This document shows, piece by piece, positions 37,476 to 44,532 of a stretch of DNA of 63,938 nt; positions within the stretch are counted from its first letter, which is position 1; every line of letters starts with the position of its first letter. The notes under the pieces are model-generated. The model did not search any database. It was not told the DNA's origin and worked only from the letters and a program-made list of their open reading frames with translations. Made by a program: the position numbers and the translations under genes. Source of the stretch: Candidatus Sulfopaludibacter sp. (GTDB lineage: Bacteria; Acidobacteriota; Terriglobia; Bryobacterales; Bryobacteraceae); contig JARLGM010000015.1 in assembly GCA_031292755.1 (NCBI GenBank), forward strand, positions 1 through 63,938. Direction: 5' to 3'.

Positions 37476-38234
37476 GGCGAACCGGCCGATTTGGACCTGC
37501 GGACCGCGCGGCGCCCAGACGTCGGGATCGCTAGGGCCGAACAGAGCCAGCACCGGCGTGCCCACGGCGGCGGCCAGGTGCGTCACGCCCGAATCGTTGC
37601 CAACATACAGCCGGGCTTGGGCCAGCCAGCAGGCAAGCTGGTACAGGTCTGCGATTTCCACCGCGCCTGCGAGCGGTGGATCTTCCGGCCCCCGGCACCA
37701 CTGTACGGGCGACTCCAAGGCCAGTTGCGCCGCCAGCGCACGGAAATTTTCCAGCGGCCAGTTCTTGCGCGGGCTTCCGGAGAAGGGGTGGATCGCGACA
37801 AAATCCGCGCGCGCCACATCGCAGCGAATTCGCGGAATCCCGTCGCTTTTGCAGTCGCACAGGGAGCGCACTTGCGCCAGGTAAAAATCTACGGCGTGTT
37901 GTTTCGGCGTGACGCCCTGTGGCGGCAGGGCGCGGAAGAATGTGAAGGGCAGGTGGCTGACCGCTTGGCGGAACTCGTCTCGATTGCTTCCGTACCAGGA
38001 GACGATCGAGTCGAATCCGCCGAGCTGTTCCCATAGTGATGCCGGGGGTTCGGTCACACCGGTCAGGTCGAGGCCCGTGGATGCGATGGAGCGAACCCGG
38101 TCGGCGAATTGAACCAGCGGGAGATGCGCCGAGGCGGTCCAGATTTCCAGGTAATCCCTGCGCAGGCACTCCAGGGCGGGGAGCGAGACGATGAAATCGC
38201 CCAACGCGCCGGGACGGATGGCAAGTCTGCGCAC
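37461..38234 (-). CDS. Glycosyltransferase family 9 (heptosyltransferase-like)
   Basis: A 257-residue cytoplasmic GT-B enzyme of the ADP-heptose:LPS heptosyltransferase family. The N-terminal RRLAIRPGALGDFIVSLPALECLRR is diagnostic, as are AIHPFSGSPRKNWPLENF and the C-terminal YVGNDSGVTHLAAAVGTPVLALFGPSDP. The frame is open another 54 codons upstream, but GTG at 38234 with GGAG 4 nt ahead places the start next to the conserved motif. It is shorter than typical heptosyltransferases (about 320-350). Probably acts in lipopolysaccharide or other surface glycan assembly; donor sugar unknown. Confidence 0.82.
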   Translation of the reverse strand: MRRLAIRPGALGDFIVSLPALECLRRDYLEIWTASAHLPLVQFADRVRSIASTGLDLTGVTEPPASLWEQLGGFDSIVSWYGSNRDEFRQAVSHLPFTFFRALPPQGVTPKQHAVDFYLAQVRSLCDCKSDGIPRIRCDVARADFVAIHPFSGSPRKNWPLENFRALAAQLALESPVQWCRGPEDPPLAGAVEIADLYQLACWLAQARLYVGNDSGVTHLAAAVGTPVLALFGPSDPDVWAPRGPQVQIGRFASLVP

Positions 38235-38530
38235 CAGGCTCCAGTATCGCAAAAACACGGCTCCCGGCAGCCGTTTTATCCACAGGCAATTCACTGTTAC
38301 TTCCCTGTAACCCGTTGGAAACACAAAAGAAAAATGTTGTTGAAAACCGTTCAAGAACGCACGGAAACCATTGACCGAAAACAACTTCGCGAGCATAGTG
38401 GAGAAGGTTCCAAGAGGTTTAAGGAACAGCGAGCCTCCGGAACGTAGCGAACCAGGAACGATGATCCGCAGTCACGACTAGCAATGGAATGGGCTGTGGG
38501 GAGCGAGCGGTTATCGGGCGCATCCGGCAG
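38235..38530. other. Intergenic region upstream of the GT9 gene
   Basis: Apart from the open but unlikely N-terminal extension of the glycosyltransferase frame (to 38396), I see no gene, RNA or clear promoter here. The stretch borders the first copy of the long direct repeat, which may have replaced the original upstream region. Confidence 0.4.
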
Positions 38531-39017
38531 GTGGGCCGCGCGGCGGCGAAGCTAGTGGAACGCTTTGATCCCGAGGGAGACAAAACTCCCGAAGGGGAGC
38601 GGAAACTGGAAACGCAGCCGGCAAGCCAGCCGAGGGAACTGCAACGGGCCAGAAGCATCGAAGCGGCCGGAACCGGGGCGAACCGGAACGGGCCGTGGAG
38701 CAGAAAGGCCGAACGGGCAGGGAATCCGGCAGGCGATGACGCGAAGTAGCAGGCTGGGAACTTCGATCCCGGAATCGGGGCCTCGCAAGGGGCAGCGGTT
38801 GTGGGGGAGCGAAAGGCCGTTACGAGCGTCCGGTCCCGTTCGGGAGACTCAGGCTGCGGCGTGTCTGAAGGCTTTGATCCGGTAGCTGGCAATACCAGCC
38901 GCCGGGGAGTCGACAGGCCAAGCGTCCGGCGCTCCCGATCGCGATGTTCGCACCGTGCATGCCGGTGGCGGGCAAGGCTGGGAATTAGATCACTTGGAAC
39001 TTTTTTTGTTTTTTGCC
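38531..39017 (+). repeat. Long dispersed repeat, copy A (direct repeat flanking the TIGR03435 gene)
   Basis: 38721-39000 (280 nt) is identical to 39990-40269, and 38660-38703 (44 nt) is identical to 39946-39989. Between these blocks copy A has 17 extra nt (38704-38720) bounded by GCAG repeats. Weaker similarity extends upstream to about 38531. The unit ends in a T tract (39001-39014) and contains small hairpins (TCCCG/CGGGA near 38833-38844; GCTGG/CCAGC near 38885-38899) and two CTTTGATCC motifs. Reading frames are open on the minus strand, but the 17-nt indel shifts them, so a noncoding repeat or RNA is more likely. Confidence 0.85.
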
Positions 39018-39077
39018 GCTTATGCCGTCATCGTCGATTTCCTCAGCAGAGGGCTTGAATGAGCCGCTGAAGGAGAA

Positions 39078-39794
39078 TTAGTTTTCCGTCGGCGTCCTAC
39101 TGGCGTGGTCAACCACGAGAAATTCCACGTTGTCCTTACCGGCTTGCAGTTTCAGGCCCAGTTGCTCCTTGACCGCCTGGAAAATGTCGGGGTCAGTTTC
39201 GGGGTTGCGCCCCCACCAAAGGTAGTAATGGAACTCCCCAGCAACTTCAGTTCGGTCGATGACAGGGGCCCCTGCGTATCTGGAGAGATGTGAGGCAAGA
39301 TCCTCCATAGTCCCGTCCCCACCCATCGTAGAGTGAGGGCTCGGCGGGAAGTTGGGGCGGTGCGGCGTTGGTTCATCCGCCGGTACCAGTTTGAACCCAC
39401 CGCCGCCCGGGACCAGAAAGTACACTCTTGCTTCCTTAGTCTCCCGGTGACACTGTAGTCCGAACCGCTCGGCCAGGAGCGCCCGCGTCATCAGTCTTAC
39501 GTCAGCGTCCTTTGATCCGAATTTTCCCTTTGCTTGGATATCAAATGCGTCCGCGTCCAGCCACGAAGGACCCGAGATCCTCGCGTAAGGGATGTCGTAG
39601 GCGAAACTGATCAAGCGCATCAGGCTCACATGCTTCGCCAGCAACTTCGCATTCGCAGGAATCAAAACCGACAATTCGTTAGTCGACGGATTCGGCTTCA
39701 CCCATGCGGCGTCAAACTCTGGTCCCGCAGAAGGTTGGGCCCAAACGGAGAGACATAGGAACATCGCAGCCACGATCAACAAGTTCCCGGTCAT
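39078..39794 (-). CDS. TIGR03435-family secreted protein
   Basis: A 238-residue protein with a signal peptide (about 1-19, ending VWAQP) and the hallmarks of the acidobacterial/soil TIGR03435 family: FDAAWVKPNPS, LISFAYDIP, ISGPSWLDADAFDIQAK, LMTRALLAERFGLQCHRETKEARVY, and the late VIDRTEVAGEFHYYLWW with a final QLGLKLQ...VEFLVVDHASRTPTEN. Function is unknown; homologues often neighbour BlaI/BlaR-type regulators. It is less GC-rich than its neighbours and lies exactly between two long direct repeats, suggesting acquisition or movement as a unit. Promoter described separately. Confidence 0.9.
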   Translation of the reverse strand: MTGNLLIVAAMFLCLSVWAQPSAGPEFDAAWVKPNPSTNELSVLIPANAKLLAKHVSLMRLISFAYDIPYARISGPSWLDADAFDIQAKGKFGSKDADVRLMTRALLAERFGLQCHRETKEARVYFLVPGGGGFKLVPADEPTPHRPNFPPSPHSTMGGDGTMEDLASHLSRYAGAPVIDRTEVAGEFHYYLWWGRNPETDPDIFQAVKEQLGLKLQAGKDNVEFLVVDHASRTPTEN

Positions 39795-39795
39795 A

Positions 39796-39831
39796 TACTA
39801 ATTATTTAGTACTATTTTTCTTTCCTGTCAA
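39796..39831 (-). promoter_or_regulatory. Promoter with overlapping palindromic operator for the TIGR03435 gene
   Basis: On the minus strand TTGACA (39826-39831) and TAAATA (39803-39808) are 17 nt apart, and the -10 box is 8 nt from the ATG, again a leaderless layout. A perfect inverted repeat TACTAA-TTAT-TTAGTA occupies 39796-39811, covering the -10 box and likely start site. TACTA/TAGTA arms resemble BlaI/MecI-type operators. No blaI-like gene is in the window, so the regulator would act in trans. Confidence 0.6.
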
Positions 39832-39852
39832 GCAATTCTTCGCAGTTTAGAA

Positions 39853-40280
39853 GGCGGGCCGTGCGGCGGCGAATCCGGTGTAACGCTTTGATCCGAAGGG
39901 ATGCAAGAGTCCTGAAGGGAGCGGAAGCCGAAAGAGCAGCCGTTTGAAGCGGCCGGAACCGGGGCGAACCGGAACGGGCCGTGGAGCAGGGAATCCGGCA
40001 GGCGATGACGCGAAGTAGCAGGCTGGGAACTTCGATCCCGGAATCGGGGCCTCGCAAGGGGCAGCGGTTGTGGGGGAGCGAAAGGCCGTTACGAGCGTCC
40101 GGTCCCGTTCGGGAGACTCAGGCTGCGGCGTGTCTGAAGGCTTTGATCCGGTAGCTGGCAATACCAGCCGCCGGGGAGTCGACAGGCCAAGCGTCCGGCG
40201 CTCCCGATCGCGATGTTCGCACCGTGCATGCCGGTGGCGGGCAAGGCTGGGAATTAGATCACTTGGAACCTTTTTTGTTT
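39853..40280 (+). repeat. Long dispersed repeat, copy B
   Basis: Second direct copy of the repeat at 38531-39017, in the same orientation. 39946-39989 and 39990-40269 match copy A exactly, but the 17-nt segment present in copy A is missing, as expected for a slip between GCAG repeats. Upstream (39853-39945) similarity is partial. It also ends in a T-rich tract (40271-40280). It separates the TIGR03435 promoter from the STAS gene. The next 100 nt to 40381 hold no gene I can support. Confidence 0.85.
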
Positions 40281-40381
40281 TCCGCCCGGCGTCTTCCGCA
40301 ACAAGATTGGCGCATTCGCGCAAGCTGACGTCCCGCCACGCTCCATCAGCCATGGCTCTCCCTGGGGCAGTACGCAAGTCT

Positions 40382-40753
40382 TCACGAGGGCACGGTCTCG
40401 GCAGCCGTCGATACCACACGCTCGGCGTCGGCGACCGAGGGGTACCGGGTGAAGACATCCTCCACCTTGCACACCCGGAACAGATCCCAGATGCGATCGT
40501 TGAGTCCGGCCAGAACCAGGCGCCGGGCGATCCGCTCGTACGTCACGTAGAGCCCGATCAGCACGCCCAACCCGCTGGAATCCACGTACCGGACCCGGCT
40601 CATGTCGATTACCAGGTCCGCCGGCTCAACCTCGCGCACGGCATCGCGAAAGCGGAACGCCGTCTCCGCATTCAATACGCCCTCAAGCACCACCACTTTC
40701 TCAGCAGGGCGCGCACCATCGAAGAAATTGATCTGAAGTTTATCCTCGCCCAT
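40382..40753 (-). CDS. STAS-domain protein, anti-anti-sigma factor-like
   Basis: A 123-residue single STAS domain of the SpoIIAA/RsbV type. The conserved phosphorylation site region reads VIDMSRVRYVDSSGLGVLIGLY, with the Ser of DSSGLG available for an RsbW-like kinase; KVVVLEGVLNAETAFRFRDAV forms the first strands. These proteins release sigma factors from anti-sigma kinases or act in other partner-switching systems. No kinase or sigma gene lies alongside. The ATG at 40753 is chosen for domain length; a TTGTAG-N17-TACACT promoter ends 9 nt before it. Confidence 0.88.
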   Translation of the reverse strand: MGEDKLQINFFDGARPAEKVVVLEGVLNAETAFRFRDAVREVEPADLVIDMSRVRYVDSSGLGVLIGLYVTYERIARRLVLAGLNDRIWDLFRVCKVEDVFTRYPSVADAERVVSTAAETVPS

Positions 40754-40762
40754 AGCATCCGG

Positions 40763-40792
40763 AGTGTACCACCGCTGCCATTGCACTACAAT
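40763..40792. promoter_or_regulatory. Overlapping divergent promoters (STAS gene and glycosidase)
   Basis: Only 46 nt separate the two start codons. Minus strand: -35 TTGTAG (40786-40791) and -10 TACACT (40763-40768), 17-nt spacer, for the STAS gene. Plus strand: -10 TACAAT (40787-40792), 7 nt before the ATG at 40800, without a good -35. The plus -10 box lies on the minus -35 box, so polymerase can hardly occupy both at once. Neither gene has a Shine-Dalgarno sequence. Confidence 0.5.
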
Positions 40793-40799
40793 CAGTCCC

Positions 40800-43106
40800 A
40801 TGCGGACCGTCGTGGCACTCCTGTTCTTCTGTGGAGGCGCGTTCGGGCAAGTACCGGATTTGCCCGGGCGCCTCAACCTGTCCCCACCCGAGCCGGTGAT
40901 CCGGAAGCCGGTGCAGCCATCTCACTACCTGGACGCAATCGGACCGAAGGGCGCCATCCTCGGCGCGGAGGATGGCACGTTCGAGGCGTGGCTGAACCCC
41001 ATCAAGGTGGCGCGCGATTTTCGCCTGTCTGTGTATTTCGATGGCGCTCTGGAACCGGTAGACTTGGCCGAGATGGCGGAAACGGTCGCGGTTTCGCCCG
41101 GCCGTGTCACCATTACGCATTCGCACGCGGCGTTCACCGTGCGGCAGACCTGGCTGGCAGCGATTGACGACCCCGTGCTGCTGGTCCTGCTGGAGATCGA
41201 CACCAACCGCCCCCTCCGCCTGCGCGCCAGCTTCATACCCGAGATGAAGCCCATGTGGCCGGCCAGTTTCGGCGGACAGAGCAGTTCCTTCGACGAGAAG
41301 GAGAAGGCCTTCATCCTTGGGGAGGGGCTGCGGCAACATACCAGCGTGATCGGCTCGCCGCTGTTTTCGACCCATAGCGAGCAGATCGGACACCAGTTGC
41401 CGGGACGCCGCGTACTGGCCGAAATGGAAGTGACGCCGGAGATCGCGCGCCGCCATACGATCCCCATCGTGATCGCGTCATCGCGCGAGCAGTACCGCCG
41501 GGCACTGGACAACCTCGCGCAGATGGTGGCGCAACGGGACGCCTACTACCAGGAGTTCGCGGCGCGGACGCTGCGGGTGCGCACTCCGGACACAGCCTTG
41601 AACGATGCCGTGCGTTGGGCCACGTACGCCATCGATAAGGGCTGGGCATGCAACGAAGGCGTGGGTTGCGGCCTGGTCGCCGGCTATGCGCGATCGGGCG
41701 AGAGCGAGCGGCCCGGCTTTGCCTGGTACTTCGGCGGTGACGCGCTCATGAACTCCTGGAGCGTAGTCGATTACGGCGACTTCGAACGCGCCCGCAAAGC
41801 GCTCGAATTTCTGCGCGGCCACCAGCGCGCCGACGGGAAACTGGAGCACGAACTGACGCAGAGCGCGGCCCTGCTCGACTGGAGCAAGTACCCCTACGGC
41901 TACTATCACGGCGATACCACGCCGCTCTACATCTACTCGGCATGGCGATACGTGGTGCGATCGGGCGATCTGGAATTTCTGCGCGCGTCGTGGGCATCGC
42001 TGGAGAAGGCCTACACGTATTGCGTGAGCGCGCTGGATGACGACGGGTTGCTCTCCAACCGCAAGGCCGGTGCGGGCGCGGTGGAAACGGGGGCGTTGAG
42101 CGGACGGGTAGCTAATGACATCTACCTCCAGGGAGTTTGGCTCGCGGCACTCGACGCCTATATCCGGCTGGCGGATGCGGCGGGCAAGCCTCCCACCGAT
42201 GCCGCGGAACGCCGTGGGCGCGCGCGGGCGGCACTGAACCGGTGGTGGGTCGAATCGAAGGCCACTTATGCCTTCGCGCGCCTGACGGACGGATCCGTCT
42301 ACACCGCGCAATCGGCCTGGCAGGGGATCGCACTGGCATTCGGCGGGTTGGACCCGGAACGGACCGCGAAAGCCGCGGCCCATCTGAACCGTCCCGAGCT
42401 GACCACGGATTGGGGCGCCCGCCTGTTCGCCACCGACAGTCCCAACTACGACCCGCTCAGTTACAACGATGGCAGCGTGTGGCCGTTCGTGACCGGCTTC
42501 GCCATCCTCGCCGAATACGCCAACCACCAGGCCGCGGGCGGGTTGCGCCACCTTCACGGTATGGCGGCGCTGACGGGACTCAATGCCGCGGGCTACATAC
42601 CGGAATACCTGAGTGGCGAACGCCTGCAATCGCTGCCGCATGCGGTTCCGCACCAGCTTTTTTCATCGTCGGCGGTGGTGAATCCGCTGGTGAGCGGCAT
42701 GATCGGCCTCGATGGCGACGCTATTCACCGGATGCTTGTGGTGCGGCCGCATCTGCCGCAGACGTGGAGCGTACAGATCGAAAACTACCGCGTGGGAAAG
42801 TCGGTGGTGGCGGGAGAGATCCGGCGGTCGCGGGGCGAGGCACGGATCACGCTGACGATCTCGGGCGATCCGCTCGCGGTGACCCTGTCGCCGGCCTTCG
42901 AGGCGGGCGCGACGGCGATCTCGGCGGAAGTGAATGGCGCAACCGTTCCGGCGGCGGCCGAGGCCACGCCCGGCGACACGCACGTCACTCTGCGGACCGG
43001 CGCGGTGCGGAAAGTCGAAGCCATCATCCGCGTGAAGGAAAGTGCCGCTCCGCCGCTGGTTCTGGCCGCGCCTCTGCCCGGCGACGCCGCCCCGCCCCAC
43101 CACTAA
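40800..43106 (+). CDS. Exported (alpha/alpha)6-barrel glycosidase, glycogen-debranching-enzyme-like
   Basis: A 768-residue protein with a signal peptide (about 1-17, MRTVVALLFFCGGAFGQ). An N-terminal beta-sandwich-like region (about 20-260) precedes an (alpha/alpha)6 barrel resembling the amylo-alpha-1,6-glucosidase C-terminal domain: WYFGGDALMNSW, GYYHGDTTPLYIYSAWRY, NDIYLQGVWLAALDAY, DWGARLFATDSPNYDPLSYNDGSVWPFVTGFAI. A beta-rich C-terminus follows. The WKDS motif of canonical debranching enzymes is not obvious; VETGAL occupies that region, so the substrate is open. Export argues for extracellular polysaccharide rather than glycogen. ATG at 40800 is preferred over 40764 because it begins the signal peptide. 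Confidence 0.78.
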   Translation: MRTVVALLFFCGGAFGQVPDLPGRLNLSPPEPVIRKPVQPSHYLDAIGPKGAILGAEDGTFEAWLNPIKVARDFRLSVYFDGALEPVDLAEMAETVAVSPGRVTITHSHAAFTVRQTWLAAIDDPVLLVLLEIDTNRPLRLRASFIPEMKPMWPASFGGQSSSFDEKEKAFILGEGLRQHTSVIGSPLFSTHSEQIGHQLPGRRVLAEMEVTPEIARRHTIPIVIASSREQYRRALDNLAQMVAQRDAYYQEFAARTLRVRTPDTALNDAVRWATYAIDKGWACNEGVGCGLVAGYARSGESERPGFAWYFGGDALMNSWSVVDYGDFERARKALEFLRGHQRADGKLEHELTQSAALLDWSKYPYGYYHGDTTPLYIYSAWRYVVRSGDLEFLRASWASLEKAYTYCVSALDDDGLLSNRKAGAGAVETGALSGRVANDIYLQGVWLAALDAYIRLADAAGKPPTDAAERRGRARAALNRWWVESKATYAFARLTDGSVYTAQSAWQGIALAFGGLDPERTAKAAAHLNRPELTTDWGARLFATDSPNYDPLSYNDGSVWPFVTGFAILAEYANHQAAGGLRHLHGMAALTGLNAAGYIPEYLSGERLQSLPHAVPHQLFSSSAVVNPLVSGMIGLDGDAIHRMLVVRPHLPQTWSVQIENYRVGKSVVAGEIRRSRGEARITLTISGDPLAVTLSPAFEAGATAISAEVNGATVPAAAEATPGDTHVTLRTGAVRKVEAIIRVKESAAPPLVLAAPLPGDAAPPHH

Positions 43107-43131
43107 CAGAGGACAGACGGATTTCTCCGCG

Positions 43132-43140
43132 TGTTATACT
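43132..43140 (+). promoter_or_regulatory. Promoter -10 of the his operon (extended -10)
   Basis: TATACT at 43135-43140 is preceded by TG one base earlier (43132-43133), giving an extended -10 element. The -35 region is weak (AGGACA or GACAGA near 43110-43117). The box ends 8 nt before the leader-peptide ATG, so transcription should start at about 43147, leaving essentially no 5' leader before hisL. Confidence 0.6.
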
Positions 43141-43148
43141 GCTGTTTT

Positions 43149-43217
43149 ATGGCAGCAATCACCGTCGCGCGGCACCATCATCATCGCCATGCCCACTCGC
43201 GACGGGCCATTTTCTGA
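43149..43217 (+). CDS. hisL: His operon leader peptide
   Basis: A 22-codon ORF (ATG 43149, TGA 43215-43217). Residues 9-16 are HHHHRHAH, six His codons within eight (43173-43196), followed by an Arg-rich end. It lies directly before the hisI attenuator, ends 28 nt before the terminator stem, and its His codons fall inside the loop of the first leader hairpin. The purpose is regulatory: ribosome stalling when charged tRNA-His is scarce. Too short for routine gene finding. The ATG has no Shine-Dalgarno and sits 8 nt after the -10 box, so leaderless initiation is likely. Confidence 0.88.
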   Translation: MAAITVARHHHHRHAHSRRAIF

Positions 43218-43279
43218 TTGCACTTCAACGGAATTTGGAAAGGACGCCCGCCGCGAAAAACGGCGGGCTTTTTGTTTTT
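43162..43279 (+). promoter_or_regulatory. Histidine operon transcription attenuator
   Basis: Three mutually exclusive helices can form. Segments 1:2: 43162-43169 (CCGTCGCG) with 43198-43205 (CGCGACGG), 8 perfect pairs around all His codons. Segments 2:3 (antiterminator): 43198-43207 with 43246-43255, 10 positions with one A-C mismatch. Segments 3:4 (terminator): 43246-43253 with 43261-43268 plus a T tract. A ribosome stalled on the His codons would mask segment 1 and favour 2:3, allowing read-through into hisI. Complete translation or no translation would favour termination. The geometry matches enterobacterial his attenuators. Confidence 0.85.
43246..43279 (+). terminator. Intrinsic terminator of the his attenuator
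   Basis: GCCCGCCG (43246-43253) pairs perfectly with CGGCGGGC (43261-43268) across a CGAAAAA loop, followed at once by TTTTTGTTTTT (43269-43279). hisI starts 7 nt later. This is as strong a Rho-independent terminator as any in the window and stands between promoter and structural genes. Confidence 0.9.
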
Positions 43280-43285
43280 ACGCGT

Positions 43286-43666
43286 ATGAATCTGGATTTT
43301 GCCAAGTCCGACGGCCTGGTCACCGCCGTAGTGCAGGACGCCGCCTCGTCGCGCGTGCTCATGGTGGGATACATGAACGAAGAGTCGTTCCGCAAAACCG
43401 TCGACACGGGCTTCGTCACCTTCTACAGCCGCTCGCGCAAGAAGCTCTGGACCAAGGGCGAAAGCTCCGGCCACCGCCTGCTGGTCAAGGAAATCTCCGC
43501 CGATTGCGACCTGGACGCCGTCCTGGTCAAAGTGGAAGCGCAAGGCCCGGGCGTCTGCCACGAAGGCTATCAGAGTTGCTTCTTCCGGCGGCTCGAAAAC
43601 GGCGCCTGGCAGGTGGCCGAACCGCGCACTTATGATCCCGATGCCGTCTACGGAGGCAAAGCATGA
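43286..43666 (+). CDS. hisI: Phosphoribosyl-AMP cyclohydrolase
   Basis: A 126-residue zinc enzyme opening the adenine ring of PR-AMP (third step of histidine synthesis). Conserved features: [42 protein letters not shown] (metal-binding Asp/Cys) and [13 protein letters not shown]. It is monofunctional: the HisE pyrophosphatase domain often fused to it is absent and not found elsewhere in the window. It starts 7 nt after the attenuator T tract with no visible Shine-Dalgarno sequence. It overlaps hisG by 4 nt. Confidence 0.95.
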   Translation: MNLDFAKSDGLVTAVVQDAASSRVLMVGYMNEESFRKTVDTGFVTFYSRSRKKLWTKGESSGHRLLVKEISADCDLDAVLVKVEAQGPGVCHEGYQSCFFRRLENGAWQVAEPRTYDPDAVYGGKA

Positions 43667-44532
43667 AGCTCAAGCTCGGCATTCCCAAAGGCAGCCTGGA
43701 AAACGCCACCATCGACCTGTTCCGCCGCGCCGGCTTCTCCATCACCACCAGCAGCCGCTCCTACTTCCCCGGCATTGACGATCCCGAAGTGGAGTGCATG
43801 CTGATTCGCGCGCAGGAAATGGCCCGCTACGTGGAAGACGGCATTCTGGATGCCGGCCTCACCGGCCGCGATTGGATCGAAGAGAACGAAGCCGACGTGA
43901 TCGCCGTCGCCGACCTCATCTACGCCAAGCAGAGCTTCGGCAAGGTCCGCTGGGTGCTCGCCGTGCCCGAAGCCTCCGGCTTCCGCTCCGTGCAGGACCT
44001 CGGCGGCAAGATCATCGCCACTGAACTGGTGCAGACCACCAGGCGCTATCTCGCCGGCCACGGCGTCAAGGCCAAGGTGGAGTTCAGTTGGGGCGCTACC
44101 GAAGTCAAGCCGCCGGTGCTCGCCGACGCCATCGTAGAAGTCACCGAGACCGGCTCTTCCTTACGCGCCAATAACCTGAAGATCATCGACACCGTGCTCG
44201 AGTCCAACACCCAGCTCATCGCCAATAAAGATTCCTGGCGGGATGATTTGAAACGCCGCAAACTGGAAGACATCAAGATGCTGCTGGAAGGCGCCATCAA
44301 CGCGTTGGGCAAAGTCGGGCTCATGCTCAACGTGCATCGCGACAACCTGCCGGCCGTGCTGGCGGTGCTGCCGGCGTTGAAGCGGCCCACTATTTCGAAC
44401 CTGAGCGACGAAGAGTGGCTGGCGGTAAACACCATTCTCGACGAATCCACGGTGCGCAACATCATCCCCAGACTGAAGGAAGCGGGCGGCGAAGGCATTG
44501 TCGAATACCCGCTGAACAAGATCGTCCTGTGA
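43663..44532 (+). CDS. hisG: ATP phosphoribosyltransferase, long form
   Basis: A 289-residue enzyme for the committed first step of histidine synthesis. The catalytic core (about 1-205) contains [21 protein letters not shown] and the PRPP-binding region with [18 protein letters not shown]. The extra C-terminal ACT-like domain (about 210-289, [17 protein letters not shown]) marks the long form, which binds histidine for feedback inhibition and needs no HisZ. Thus enzyme feedback is available in addition to transcriptional attenuation. ATGA overlap with hisI and GTGA overlap with hisD. Confidence 0.96.
   Translation: MKLKLGIPKGSLENATIDLFRRAGFSITTSSRSYFPGIDDPEVECMLIRAQEMARYVEDGILDAGLTGRDWIEENEADVIAVADLIYAKQSFGKVRWVLAVPEASGFRSVQDLGGKIIATELVQTTRRYLAGHGVKAKVEFSWGATEVKPPVLADAIVEVTETGSSLRANNLKIIDTVLESNTQLIANKDSWRDDLKRRKLEDIKMLLEGAINALGKVGLMLNVHRDNLPAVLAVLPALKRPTISNLSDEEWLAVNTILDESTVRNIIPRLKEAGGEGIVEYPLNKIVL

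Noticed and set aside
38235..38396. N-terminal extension of the GT9 protein
   Set aside because: The extra 54 residues do not resemble the family, and a GTG with a Shine-Dalgarno sits next to the conserved N-terminal motif.
38801..39058. Plus-strand open frame in repeat copy A (and its longer minus-strand frame 38419-38892)
   Set aside because: The 17-nt indel between the repeat copies shifts the minus-strand frame, low-complexity Ser/Pro/Arg composition, no start signals; best explained as noncoding repeat.
38531..40280. CRISPR array
   Set aside because: Only two long copies separated by a gene, no short regularly spaced repeats and no cas genes anywhere in the window.
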